64,000 nucleotides of DNA from Xanthomonas prunicola (lineage in GTDB: Bacteria > Pseudomonadota > Gammaproteobacteria > Xanthomonadales > Xanthomonadaceae). Below, one piece after another: positions 17,110 to 25,952 of this stretch (positions are counted from its first letter, which is position 1; each line of letters starts with the position of its first letter). The notes below the pieces were generated by a model. That model made no database searches. It saw only the letters and a list, made by a program, of their open reading frames with translations, and was not told the DNA's origin. The DNA is taken from positions 124,001-188,000 of the forward strand of contig NZ_PHKV01000005.1 in assembly GCF_002846205.1 (NCBI RefSeq). The letters are read 5' to 3'. The translations under genes were made by a program, and so were the position numbers.

Positions 17110-17150
17110 GCGACAGCCCAACGCTTGATGTCGGGCAGATGCGTCTTCAT
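17106..17150 (-). CDS. 14-codon mini-ORF bridging moeA and mobA
   Basis: The minus strand encodes MKTHLPDIKRWAVA and a stop. Its ATG overlaps the moeA stop (ATGA) and its TGA overlaps the mobA ATG (ATGA). It could be a coupling peptide that carries ribosomes from moeA to mobA, or a degenerate start of a former gene. Expression is unproven. Confidence 0.35.
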   Translation of the reverse strand: MKTHLPDIKRWAVA

Positions 17151-18400
17151 GGCGCAATCTCAGGCGCAGCCGGTTGCAGATGGCCCAAGCCAAAAACCTC
17201 TGCATGCGTGCTCGGTGCAGCGCCTTCTTCCTGCGGCTCCAGCACTGCCCAAACGCTAGCCTGCAGCAACGGCGCCACACGAAAGGATTCTTGCTGCGGC
17301 AGGATCTGCACCGACAGCTCCCCTGCCGTGCTGCACAGCAGCCGTGCGCGCAAATGCTGCCGCCAGATCGGCCGCGCCTGCATTGGCGTTTCCAAGGCCA
17401 CGCGCAAGCCATGCTCGACCGGCATACCCGACAAACCACGCAGTGCTGGCTCCACGAAAAAGCGCAGCCCGGCTGCACTGGCCATCGGGTTGCCTGGCAA
17501 GCCGATAAACAGGGCACCATCACCGAAGCGTGCCAGCAATACCGGCTTGCCCGGCCGCACTGCCACCTTGTGAAACAGTAACGCGGCAGCGTGGCGTGCC
17601 AGCGCATCCGGGATGAAATCGTAACGACCACGCGAGACTGCGCCGGTGCTCAGAATGAGATCGGCACCGGCATTGCAGGCCCGCGCCAGCGCCGCATCGA
17701 ACGCAGCATCGTCATCGCCCACCTGCCCGCGCCACACAACATCGGCACCAGCGGCACGTAGCTGACTCAGCAGATAACTGCTGGTGCCGTCGCGGATCTG
17801 GCCAGGCTGCAACGCTTGCGCGGGGTCGCCGATCAACTCGCGTCCCGTGGCGATCAAGGCGACGCGCGGCCGCCGCACCACCTGCAGGCGCGCGCAGCCC
17901 AAGCCTGCCAACAGCATCAGATGCGCACCGCGCAGTACGGTGCCGGCATCGATCACGCGATCGTGCAAGCACACGTCTTCGCCGCGACGACGGATGTGCT
18001 GCCCCGCACGCACCGGCTGACGCAGGCGGATGCGGCTGGGGCGCTCGCCGTCGCGTTCTAGAATCTGCACCTGTTCGATCGGCACCACCGTATCGGCACC
18101 GACCGGCAGCCCGGCACCGGTCATGATTTCCCAGGCCACACCTCTGGCGGCCGCACCGGCATCCTGCCCAGCTGCCACGGTGCCGCAGACCACGTGCTCG
18201 CTGTCTGCCAATGCGCCAGCACCGGCGGTTGCCAGCGCAAACCCATCCATCGCACTGTTATCGAAGGGCGGCAACTCGGCCGGACTCAACAAGGTGTCGG
18301 CGAGCACGCGGCCTTCCGCATCGGCGCTCGCGACCCACTCGCTGGTGAGCGGTGCGACGTGCGCGCGGACCAGCGCGAGTGCTTCGGCATAGCTGATCAT
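17147..18400 (-). CDS. moeA: Molybdopterin molybdenumtransferase (first MoeA paralogue)
   Basis: Inserts molybdenum into adenylylated molybdopterin. It is 417 residues, full length, with family segments LPPFDNSAMDGFAL, GAGLPVGADTVVPIEQ, IATGRELIGDP, LILSTGAVSRGRYDFIPDAL and FIGLPGNPMASA. I start at MISYAEALALV (18400), which aligns with the family start. It leads the operon moeA-(mini-ORF)-mobA-DUF7009-like. A second MoeA lies at 21820-23040 and the two proteins differ considerably, so they are not a recent duplication. The gene sits next to the nitrate genes whose product NasA needs the cofactor. Confidence 0.92.
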   Translation of the reverse strand: MISYAEALALVRAHVAPLTSEWVASADAEGRVLADTLLSPAELPPFDNSAMDGFALATAGAGALADSEHVVCGTVAAGQDAGAAARGVAWEIMTGAGLPVGADTVVPIEQVQILERDGERPSRIRLRQPVRAGQHIRRRGEDVCLHDRVIDAGTVLRGAHLMLLAGLGCARLQVVRRPRVALIATGRELIGDPAQALQPGQIRDGTSSYLLSQLRAAGADVVWRGQVGDDDAAFDAALARACNAGADLILSTGAVSRGRYDFIPDALARHAAALLFHKVAVRPGKPVLLARFGDGALFIGLPGNPMASAAGLRFFVEPALRGLSGMPVEHGLRVALETPMQARPIWRQHLRARLLCSTAGELSVQILPQQESFRVAPLLQASVWAVLEPQEEGAAPSTHAEVFGLGHLQPAAPEIAP

Positions 18401-18609
18401 GTGCAGGACAGTGCCGATCAATGGGTGACCTGGCTAGGATACCGGCCCCTGGCGCAGCAGGTACAGGCGCGGCCGTTGCGGCAGCACGGCGTTTGCATAG
18501 CCCAAGCCCGCCTCACACACTGCACACAATGCTTGAAGCTGCTCAAACAGGATGCAGACCGTGCGCGCGGCAAGGTCGCAGGCCGCACGTGAGAGCAACT
18601 GCAACGCCT

Positions 18610-18865
18610 GCAATGCGTCGACTCTGTGGGCTGGCTCGCCAGCATCATCCTGATCGCCGCCTCGATCCGGCAGATCCACAAAAAAGGCGCTCCTACGCCG
18701 CGCGTAGTATCTCGCGCTGGTTGTTCCTCGGCCAGATCAGCGCCTGTCCAGCGATCTCGTTGGCGATGCGGTATGTATCGTCAGCAACGTGCTGATCTTC
18801 ATGACCGCCCTCACGGCTACGGAGTGCAACGACTCAAGAGCCGCAAGCTGGAACGCGCGGCTTAG
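18610..18865 (+). pseudogene. Frameshifted PQ-loop / SemiSWEET-like membrane protein gene
   Basis: Consecutive plus-strand pieces in changing frames make one continuous membrane protein when joined: VGWLASIILIAASIRQIHKK (frame 2), then SISRWLFLGQISAC (frame 1), then LVGDAVCIVSNVLIFMTALT (frame 3), then YGVQRLKSRKLERAA and a stop (frame 2). The order and content match the small PQ-loop/SemiSWEET-type transporters (GW-ASI-LI-----RQI ... SRWLF-GQI ... V-NV-I--TA). At least three frame changes mean it cannot make the protein, so this is a decayed gene. No start codon could be assigned with confidence. Confidence 0.6.
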
Positions 18866-18905
18866 ATGTGTGGTGTGGATAACGCCTGCAGGCTGGTTGA
18901 GATTG

Positions 18906-19478
18906 TCAGTTGGTCTTTTTCGCTGGTTTCCGCGGCTTCGCCGATGCAGTTTCCGCTGTCTTGCCAATGATCTTCTTGACCGCTTCCTTTGCAGCAGCGG
19001 GAGGCATCTTCTTGGCGGCCGCCTTGCGCACAGGCGTCTTCGCTGCTGCCGGCGTCCGCGCCTTCTCAACGGGTGCGGCATCTACCGCTGCGCCACCTGG
19101 CGCATCGGGCACACGTACCCTGATCCAGGTCGGTGCGTGATCACTGGCCTTCTCCAGCCCACATACCCGCTTGTCGACGCTGGCACCTTGCAAGCCAGGC
19201 GCCAGCCTGCGATTGAGCAGCAGATGATCGATGCGCAAGCCACGATCGCGGGCAAAATGCTGGCGAAAGTAATCCCAGAACGTGTAGATCGGCGCATCGC
19301 CATGCACTGCCAGCAAGCTGTCGGTCCAGCCTTGCACTAACAGCGTTTGATACGCCTGGCGGCTTTGCGGCTGCAGCAAGGCATCCTTGCGCCATCCCTT
19401 GGGATCGTAGATATCCGAATCGGTGGGCACCACATTGAAGTCGCCGATCAGTGCAACCGGATGCGGCAAGTCCACCAA
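18906..19478 (-). pseudogene. 5'-truncated exodeoxyribonuclease III with Lys/Ala-rich tail
   Basis: The frame encodes the C-terminal half of an ExoIII/AP-endonuclease: VALIGDFNVVPTDSDIYDP (catalytic Asp and Asn), YTFWDYFRQHFARDRGLRID, and EKASDHAPTW (catalytic Asp-His). About 110-120 N-terminal residues, including the metal-binding glutamate, are absent. Upstream DNA (19479-19697) carries an unrelated open stretch, so the 5' part looks deleted. The C-terminus ends in an unusual run rich in Lys, Ala and Pro (PVRKAAAKKMPPAAAK). The fragment should be inactive as a nuclease. A full-length copy elsewhere in the genome is likely. Confidence 0.6.
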
Positions 19479-19697
19479 CGTTTTTGCATGCCGGGTCGGG
19501 CGCTCGAATCACGCAAGCTTGTAATCGCACTTCGGCCCGGGCTGTGGGTTGCCAGTCGTAACGCACCAATTCGCCCAACTGCGCACCGGCCGGCACAGCG
19601 CCACTTTCATATCTTGATGCAGTGAAACGCGCAGTCCAGTGCGATGCGAGACCATCATCACAACGAGACTGGCTGGCCGCGCGCCAACAAGGTTCCA

Positions 19698-19913
19698 CTA
19701 CGCCCCAGGATCCGCAGGCCCCAATTGATTGGCAGCCAAAATCTCGTCGATCCGTTTGACGATCTGTGCAGCTTGCTCCTGCGACTCCGCCGCACCGATG
19801 ATTTTTTCAGCACGGGCGTGGAACACATCCCAAAAGTCATCCGGGTGTTGACTACGCATGTCCGGCAGTGCGTCGGCCAGTTGTTTCAATTGCGCATCGA
19901 TTTCAGGTGTCAT
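19698..19913 (-). CDS. Small acidic conserved hypothetical protein
   Basis: A 71-residue protein beginning MTPEIDAQLKQLADALPDMR, acidic and predicted helical, without signal or membrane segment. A good ribosome-binding site (AAAGGAGATCGTT) precedes the ATG on the minus strand, which supports real translation. I do not recognise the family. It lies upstream of the truncated exonuclease gene in the same direction, but that neighbour is decayed, so context gives no function. Confidence 0.6.
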   Translation of the reverse strand: MTPEIDAQLKQLADALPDMRSQHPDDFWDVFHARAEKIIGAAESQEQAAQIVKRIDEILAANQLGPADPGA

Positions 19914-20332
19914 AACGATCTCCTTTACTGCGCTTACGCTAACCTTGCGCCGGTGAGACTGGTGCCAAGGCTGTGCGCAGATTGCGTTACCCGCTCACAT
20001 GCGAAAGCAAACACCCGGGGCGTAGGTACGCTAAGGCGAAGCCGCAGCATGATGCGTGAGACAGGCTTGCCGCGATGAAATGAACACGCGGGTCTCGAAG
20101 TGGGTCGCTGGCGATGACGCGCGCTTGGGCATGCTTCAGAGCAAGCAGTCCGGGCCTGAAGAGCCGCTTTCACATGTGGAACAAGGCCGGATTTACCCGT
20201 GTGGCTGGTAGTACAACGTCATCGCCGCTGCGACATCGCAGATCGTAGATCACCATGCACCGGCTACGCCATTGCTTAGATATCGCCGGCGGCTGCGCAT
20301 CGCAGCGGCATCGTTTGCGCGACAATAGTCAT
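19914..20332. other. Intergenic stretch, no supported gene
   Basis: This 419-base divergent region between the small hypothetical gene and moeB has no convincing frame or RNA gene. It presumably holds promoters for both sides; none matches a consensus clearly. Confidence 0.5.
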
Positions 20333-21475
20333 ATGAGCAGCCATGACATCTCCCCCGCCGATGCCCGTGCCCGCGCCTTGCAAGGCGCCTTGCTGATCGA
20401 CATCCGGCAACTGCATGAGCGCGCCAGCGGTCAGGCAGAAGGCGCCTTAGCCATCGCACAGAACGCGGTGGAAACGGAGCCGGCAGCGCATTTGCCCGAT
20501 CAGACCCGCGAAATCGTACTGATCTGCCAGAGTGGCAAACGCTCGGCGCACGCAGCCGCCATCTTGCGCACGCACGGCTATGCGCAGGTGGCGTCGGTCG
20601 CCGGTGGCACCAGTGCCTGGGCCAGCGACGGCCTGCCGTTGGTGCACCCCACGCTGCCGCCGGACGAACAGGATTTTCTTGAGCGCTATTCGCGCCATCT
20701 GCGTCTACCGCAGGTCGGCGTGGAAGGTCAGCAGCGCCTTGCGCGTGCGCACGTGCTGCTGGTCGGCGCAGGCGGGTTGGGCTCGCCAGCAGCGCTCTAC
20801 CTTGCCGCAGCCGGTGTGGGACATCTGCGCATCGCCGACGACGATGTGGTGGACCGCAGCAATCTGCAACGCCAAATTCTGCACACCGAAGACAGCGTCG
20901 GCACTGCCAAAGTCGACTCCGCCGCGCAACGCATCGCTGCACTCAACCCGCGCGTGCACATCGACGCGGTGCAGACGCGCGTCAGCGCCGACAATGTGGA
21001 AACCTTGCTGCAGGACGTGGATGTGGTGGTGGATGGCGCAGACAATTTTCCTGCGCGCTATTTGCTCAATGATGCCTGCGTCAAACTCGGCAAACCACTG
21101 GTCTACGGCGCGGTGCAGCAGTTCGAAGGACAGGTCAGCGTGTTCGATGCCGGCCGCAGCCGCGGCCATGCGCCCTGCTACCGCTGCCTGTTTCCCGAAC
21201 CGCCGCCACCGGAATTCGCACCCAGCTGTGCCGAGGCTGGCGTGCTCGGCGTGCTGCCCGGTGTCATCGGGTTATTGCAGGCCACCGAGGTGATCAAGTT
21301 GCTGCTCGACATCGGCGACAGCCTGACTGGCCGCCTGCTCAGCTTCGATGCGCTAGCGATGCGGTTTCGCGACATCCGCTTGCCGCCGGATCCGCACTGC
21401 CCGGTGTGTGCGCCTGGCGTGGTCTTTAGCGGCTATGCGGATTACGCGGCATTCTGCGGCAGTGCGGTTGGCTGA
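20333..21475 (+). CDS. moeB: Rhodanese-MoeB fusion: molybdopterin-synthase/thiamine adenylyltransferase
   Basis: Activates the C-terminus of a ubiquitin-like sulfur carrier (MoaD or ThiS) by adenylylation for sulfur transfer. Residues about 1-105 form a rhodanese domain with the active-site loop LICQSGKRSA (catalytic Cys). The rest is an E1-like domain: LLVGAGGLGSPAALYLAAAG (ATP site), DRSNLQRQILH, DGADNFPARYLLND, and zinc ligands CYRC and CPVC. Rhodanese at the N-terminus is the reverse of the commoner C-terminal arrangement. I start at MSSHDISP (20333), as the longer frame lacks homology. It is 380 residues and divergent from its left neighbour. The sulfur-carrier genes are not in this window. 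Confidence 0.9.
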   Translation: MSSHDISPADARARALQGALLIDIRQLHERASGQAEGALAIAQNAVETEPAAHLPDQTREIVLICQSGKRSAHAAAILRTHGYAQVASVAGGTSAWASDGLPLVHPTLPPDEQDFLERYSRHLRLPQVGVEGQQRLARAHVLLVGAGGLGSPAALYLAAAGVGHLRIADDDVVDRSNLQRQILHTEDSVGTAKVDSAAQRIAALNPRVHIDAVQTRVSADNVETLLQDVDVVVDGADNFPARYLLNDACVKLGKPLVYGAVQQFEGQVSVFDAGRSRGHAPCYRCLFPEPPPPEFAPSCAEAGVLGVLPGVIGLLQATEVIKLLLDIGDSLTGRLLSFDALAMRFRDIRLPPDPHCPVCAPGVVFSGYADYAAFCGSAVG

Positions 21476-21819
21476 GAGCAGCTGACAGTGGCTGTGTGGT
21501 GTCAGCCTGCTGACTGATTGGCTTGCCACCGATGCAATGCAACGTGTGTTGCTGCTTTGCGCATTTCGGCGTGGGCGTCGATTGCTATCTTGCGCCGTAC
21601 CCTCACTCCTCTGCCGACCGGAGAGGGGCTACAACGCGACGCGCACTCGCTTGTCCAGGTTTTCGCGTTTACACCACGACACAGACACCTCAAGCAACAG
21701 AAGAAACTCATCCGGCATGTGGGAGATTCTCGTCCCGCACCTCGCGACGTCATGACTCATTCGCCATCGCCCTCAACAATGCGCGGCAGGTAGCCGAGCA
21801 CAATCGATCCATCAAACGC
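21476..21819. other. Intergenic stretch with a degenerate C/T-rich inverted motif
   Basis: Between the convergent moeB and second moeA. It contains CCTCACTCCTCTGCCG followed by GGAGAGGGG (about 21601-21629), which resembles worn copies of the CCCTCTCCC-type hairpin repeats of Xanthomonas intergenic regions. No gene is supported. Confidence 0.4.
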
Positions 21820-23040
21820 TCACAACGCGTAAGGAATCACCCGCACAACCTCGCCGGCGTCGAAACGCCGCGCCTGCTCTGGCAGCACGATCAAGGCATT
21901 GCTGTCGGCCGCGCCACGCAATAGATGCGACGCATCGCCGCGGTGCGGTAGCGCGGTCAGCCGCCCGTCTTCGCCGCACTCCAACCGTCCACGCAGGAAT
22001 TCCAGGCGTTCGTGGCGCTTTTCCCAGGGGCTTGCCAACGCGGCATGCCAGACCGGGCGCGCTTCGCTGCGCCCCTGCAATTCATCCAGCAATGGCACGC
22101 CGTAGGCAATCAGCGTTGCCAGCACCGAGACCGGGTTGCCCGGCAGACCCAGCACCAGGCAACGGCCGATCTGCCCCAGCACCGCCGGCATGCCCGGGCG
22201 CATGCGCACGCGCCAGAAGTGGATGCGGCCCAGTTCGCCGATCAAACGGGGCAGATAATCCTTTTCGCCGGCAGAGACGCCGCCGCAGGTAATCACCACA
22301 TCGAACGCAGCGGCCGCATCTTCCAGCATGGTGCGGATGCGCTGCGGGTCGTCCGGCAAGGTCGGCCAGGCGGTTGGCGCATAGCCCAGCGCACGCAGCT
22401 GCGCCATCAGCATGTCGCGGTTGCTGTTGTAGATCTGTCCCGGCCCAAGCGGCATGCCCGGCTCGATCAGTTCATCGCCGGTAGCCAGCACCGCAATGGT
22501 CGGGCGTGGCGCAACCGCAAGGCGTGATACACCTAGCGCAGCAGCCAGACCGATACGCGCCGGCGTCAGCACCTGCCCGGTCTGTATCACCAGATCGCCG
22601 GCACGCACGTCGCTACCGACCAGGCGTACGGCAGCGCCCGCTGAAGGCGCGGTTCGAAACCGTACGCTGCCGTCGCGCTCGTCGGCGTCCTCCTTTGGAA
22701 TCACGGTGTCGGCACCATCCGGCAGCGGCGCACCTGTGGTAATGCGCAGGCATTGCCCGGCGCTCAGCGTGCCTGCGCAACGCTCGCCGGCAAACTGTTC
22801 GCCGACCAGTTGCAACGACGCATCGCCGTCAGCAACATCGGCGTGCCGTAGCGCAAAGCCATCCATCGCGCTGTTGGCAAATGGCGGCAGTGCCAGAGGT
22901 GCAATCAAATCGCCGGCACAGATCCGCCCATCGGCGCGCGAGATGGCGATGTTTTCATCCGGCGGACGGTTGCTGGCCGCGACAGCGCGCAGAATCTGCA
23001 GCGCCTGCGCGTAAGGAATGCGGGAAGGATAGTCAGTCAT
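21820..23040 (-). CDS. moeA: Molybdopterin molybdenumtransferase (second MoeA paralogue)
   Basis: A second full-length MoeA of 406 residues, with LPPFANSAMDGFALRHADV, TGAPLPDGADTVIPKEDAD, LATGDELIEPG, VITCGGVSAGEKDYLPRLI and LGLPGNPVSVLATL. It differs clearly from the first copy (17147-18400). In other bacteria with two MoeA proteins they may serve different molybdoenzymes, but which serves NasA here cannot be told from sequence. It stands alone on the minus strand, convergent with moeB, and starts at a plain ATG. Confidence 0.92.
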   Translation of the reverse strand: MTDYPSRIPYAQALQILRAVAASNRPPDENIAISRADGRICAGDLIAPLALPPFANSAMDGFALRHADVADGDASLQLVGEQFAGERCAGTLSAGQCLRITTGAPLPDGADTVIPKEDADERDGSVRFRTAPSAGAAVRLVGSDVRAGDLVIQTGQVLTPARIGLAAALGVSRLAVAPRPTIAVLATGDELIEPGMPLGPGQIYNSNRDMLMAQLRALGYAPTAWPTLPDDPQRIRTMLEDAAAAFDVVITCGGVSAGEKDYLPRLIGELGRIHFWRVRMRPGMPAVLGQIGRCLVLGLPGNPVSVLATLIAYGVPLLDELQGRSEARPVWHAALASPWEKRHERLEFLRGRLECGEDGRLTALPHRGDASHLLRGAADSNALIVLPEQARRFDAGEVVRVIPYAL

Positions 23041-23197
23041 GGCGCGCAGGATACCAGTGCGCCGCCAACGCGAAGGATGCCGGCATCACTCGGCCGCCAA
23101 AGCAGGAGATGGGCTTTGAGAACGCACTGCGCTGCGAGTGAATTTCGATTGCGCATGAGCGCGCGGCCCCCGTGCCGGCAACTGCCTCGAGTGTCGG

Positions 23198-23302
23198 TCA
23201 AACACTCAGGAGGAAGCCCAGAACGCTCAGAACCCCGACTACAAGCAACCAATTAAAACGCGCAGCCCAACGGTCTAAGCCCCTGCCACACCACCTGAAC
23301 AT
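23198..23302 (-). CDS. Candidate 34-residue single-span membrane peptide after der
   Basis: An ATG 25 bases past the der stop opens a 34-codon frame beginning MFRWCGRGLDRWAARFN and ending in a hydrophobic helix (NWLLVVGVLSVLGFLLSV). The basic N-terminus and single span are typical of small membrane proteins. No strong ribosome-binding site is visible, so it is tentative. It is too short for ordinary gene finders. Confidence 0.35.
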   Translation of the reverse strand: MFRWCGRGLDRWAARFNWLLVVGVLSVLGFLLSV

Positions 23303-23326
23303 CACGCTCAGGCGGCCTGCGCGCAA

Positions 23327-24724
23327 TTACTTCCCTTTGACGTGCCGCATCAGGCGCCGCTTGCGGGCGACCTGCCGATCGGAGAGCGGATTCTTCTTGC
23401 CCTCGTACGGGTTTGCGCCTTCGCGGAAGATGAAACGCACCGGCGTGCCGACCAGCTTGAAACGCTTGCGGAAGAAATTTTCCAAATAGCGCTTATAAGA
23501 CTCCGGCAACACCTTCAGACGCGTGCCATGCACAATAAAGGTCGGCGGATTCGCCCCGCCCGGATGCACATAGCGCAGTTTGGAGACATGGCCGCGAATG
23601 CTCGGTGGCGGGTTGGTCTCATACGCGATTTCCAGCGCTTGGTTCACTTCGCTGGTGCTGAATTCGTGCGTCGCCGATGCGTGCGCACGGTGAATCGCCT
23701 GGAACAGCTCGCGCATGCCCGAACCATGCAATGCAGAAATCCGCACCGCCTCTGCCCAGCTGACGAAGCCCAGCTTGCGCGAGAGCAGATCTTCGGCCTG
23801 CGCCCGCTGATAGTCGCTTTGCCCATCCCACTTGTTGATCGCCACGACCAACGCGCGGCCGGCGTCCAAGATCGCGCCGAGAATCGTCGCATCCTGATCG
23901 GTCACGCCTTCGGTGGCGTCCAGCATCAAGACTGCGACCTGGCATTGCTCGATCGCCTGCAGCGTCTTGAACGCACTGAATTTCTCGACCGCCTCTTCCA
24001 CCTTGCCGCGACGGCGCAAGCCGGCGGTATCGATCAGGCGGTACTGACGGCCATCGCGCTCCAGGTCCACCGCGATCGAATCACGCGTGGTGCCCGGGAC
24101 TTCCGATGCGATCATGCGTTCTTCGCCCAGCAGGCGATTGACCAGCGTCGACTTGCCCACATTCGGACGGCCGACAAAGGCGATACGCACGCGTGCCGGG
24201 TCGTTGTCCAGCAATTCGCCGGATCCTTCTTCCGGCAGCCGTGCAGCCACCTCTTCGAGCAATTCATCAATGCCCTGCCGGTGCGCAGCAGACAGCGCCA
24301 CCACGTCGGAGAAGCCGTAGCGCGCAAATTCCGAGCGCACGGTTTCTTCGTCGGTGCCATCGATCTTGTTGATCACCAACACGGTCGGCCGCGCCAGTTT
24401 GCGCAACCAGGCCAGGATTTCGTCATCGAGCGACGATGCGCCTTCGCGGCCATCGACCACGAATAGCACCAGATCGGCTTCGCCGGCGGCGGCACGTGCC
24501 TGGCGCGCAGTGGCGCCGGCAAGGCCTTCCTCGTCGCCGGCAATACCGCCGGTATCGACGACGATGAAGGGTTGCTGCTCGTCGAGACGGCAGACCCCGT
24601 AGTTACGGTCGCGGGTAACGCCGGGCTGGTCGTGGACCAACGCGTCGCGGGTGCGCGTCAGCGCATTGAAGATGGTGGACTTGCCGACATTGGGCCGTCC
24701 AACCAGGGCGACCAGGGGCAGCAT
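23327..24724 (-). CDS. der: Ribosome-assembly GTPase Der (EngA)
   Basis: Essential GTPase for 50S subunit maturation, 465 residues. It has two tandem G domains: [19 protein letters not shown] with DTGG and NKID, then [20 protein letters not shown] with [10 protein letters not shown] and NKWD. A C-terminal KH-like domain follows ([18 protein letters not shown]). I start at MLPLVALVG (24724), because the longer frame overlaps bamB without homology. It starts 11 bases after bamB and is the last recognised gene of a minus-strand operon from ndk. Confidence 0.95.
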   Translation of the reverse strand: MLPLVALVGRPNVGKSTIFNALTRTRDALVHDQPGVTRDRNYGVCRLDEQQPFIVVDTGGIAGDEEGLAGATARQARAAAGEADLVLFVVDGREGASSLDDEILAWLRKLARPTVLVINKIDGTDEETVRSEFARYGFSDVVALSAAHRQGIDELLEEVAARLPEEGSGELLDNDPARVRIAFVGRPNVGKSTLVNRLLGEERMIASEVPGTTRDSIAVDLERDGRQYRLIDTAGLRRRGKVEEAVEKFSAFKTLQAIEQCQVAVLMLDATEGVTDQDATILGAILDAGRALVVAINKWDGQSDYQRAQAEDLLSRKLGFVSWAEAVRISALHGSGMRELFQAIHRAHASATHEFSTSEVNQALEIAYETNPPPSIRGHVSKLRYVHPGGANPPTFIVHGTRLKVLPESYKRYLENFFRKRFKLVGTPVRFIFREGANPYEGKKNPLSDRQVARKRRLMRHVKGK

Positions 24725-24734
24725 CGCAAGGTCC

Positions 24735-25952
24735 TTATTGTGCCAACCGGAAGGCGGTGAGATCGCCGTCGGTGTTTTGTACCAGCAAGATGCCATCAAC
24801 GACCTGCGGTTGCGCCAGCAGCGTGTCGCGTCCAGCGCGCGCGCGCGCGGCCAACGCACCGTCGCTGAGTTTCAGCCAGTGCAGGTAGCCCTTGTAATCG
24901 CCGACCACGGCGTAATCGCCCTGGATGGCCACACCGGTCAGCGAACGACGTGCCAAGGCAGCCTGCGACCACATCGCCGCACCGCTGCTCTTGTCCAGGC
25001 CCCACACAGAACCCGCGTTGTCCGATACAACCACGACGGCCGACGACACACCGACGCCGCCGGCGCCACCGTGATCGCGCGTCCACAGCGGGCGTCCGCT
25101 CGGGCCTTCCAGTGCGAGAGTTTCGTTCTTGAAGCTGGTTGCATACAGCGTGGTGCCATCCAACACAGGCGCGCCGTCGACGTCGGACATGCGCTCCAGC
25201 TCGGTACGACCTTCCGGCACGCCGATGGCCTGCTCCCACAATGGACGACCGTCCTGTAGCGCCAGCGCACTCAAGGTTCCGCTGTCGTTGCCCACGAACA
25301 CCACGCCCGGGCCAGTGACGATCGGCGCGTTACCGCGCACCGACAAGGTCGGACCTTCTTCGGCATGGAACCAGCGACGCTCGCCGGTAGCCGCATCGAA
25401 CGCGGTCACGCGACCGTCGTTGCTGCGCACCAGGACCAAATTCTGCGCGATGGCCGGCGCGGCGATTACTTCATTGGGCACCTTGGCACGCCACTTTTCA
25501 GTGCCGTCAGCCTGGTTCAACGCGATCACATCGCCGGACAGGCTACCGATGACCACCAAGCCTTCGCCGACACCGGGACCGCCGGACAGGCGCTGCTTGA
25601 ACTTGCGGTCGTTACGTTCTTCTTTCTTGGGCTTGTATTCCCACACGCGCTTGCCGGTCTGCAGGTCCAGTGCCTGCACGCCACCGGTAATCGCCGCTGC
25701 ATACACCTTGCCATCGGCCACGGCCGGGCGCTGACGTACGCCGATATGCCCTTCACCCTTGCCAACGCCGGTGGACCAGATCTTCTCGACCTTGACCGAC
25801 GGCTCGAACTTCACCAGCTCGGCAGGTTCCTGCGCCTTCTTGGCAGCAGCGTCCTTCCCGGCAAACCAGCCCTTGACGGTGCTGCAGCCAGCCAGCGACA
25901 GACCCATCACGGCAATCAACGCAACGCGCTTATACATATCAACCTGCTTCAT
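24735..25952 (-). CDS. bamB: Outer-membrane assembly lipoprotein BamB
   Basis: Beta-propeller lipoprotein of the BAM complex that inserts beta-barrel proteins in the outer membrane. It is 405 residues. The N-terminus is a lipoprotein signal ([16 protein letters not shown]) with the lipid-bearing cysteine in LAGC. PQQ-type propeller repeats follow ([54 protein letters not shown]). The ATG at 25952 overlaps the yfgM stop (ATGA) and has GGAG upstream; a TTG one codon earlier is less likely. Confidence 0.95.
   Translation of the reverse strand: MKQVDMYKRVALIAVMGLSLAGCSTVKGWFAGKDAAAKKAQEPAELVKFEPSVKVEKIWSTGVGKGEGHIGVRQRPAVADGKVYAAAITGGVQALDLQTGKRVWEYKPKKEERNDRKFKQRLSGGPGVGEGLVVIGSLSGDVIALNQADGTEKWRAKVPNEVIAAPAIAQNLVLVRSNDGRVTAFDAATGERRWFHAEEGPTLSVRGNAPIVTGPGVVFVGNDSGTLSALALQDGRPLWEQAIGVPEGRTELERMSDVDGAPVLDGTTLYATSFKNETLALEGPSGRPLWTRDHGGAGGVGVSSAVVVVSDNAGSVWGLDKSSGAAMWSQAALARRSLTGVAIQGDYAVVGDYKGYLHWLKLSDGALAARARAGRDTLLAQPQVVDGILLVQNTDGDLTAFRLAQ

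Noticed and set aside
18434..18679. 81-codon minus-strand frame beginning MDLPDRGGDQ
   Set aside because: It runs antisense to the clear plus-strand PQ-loop remnant, which explains the sequence better.
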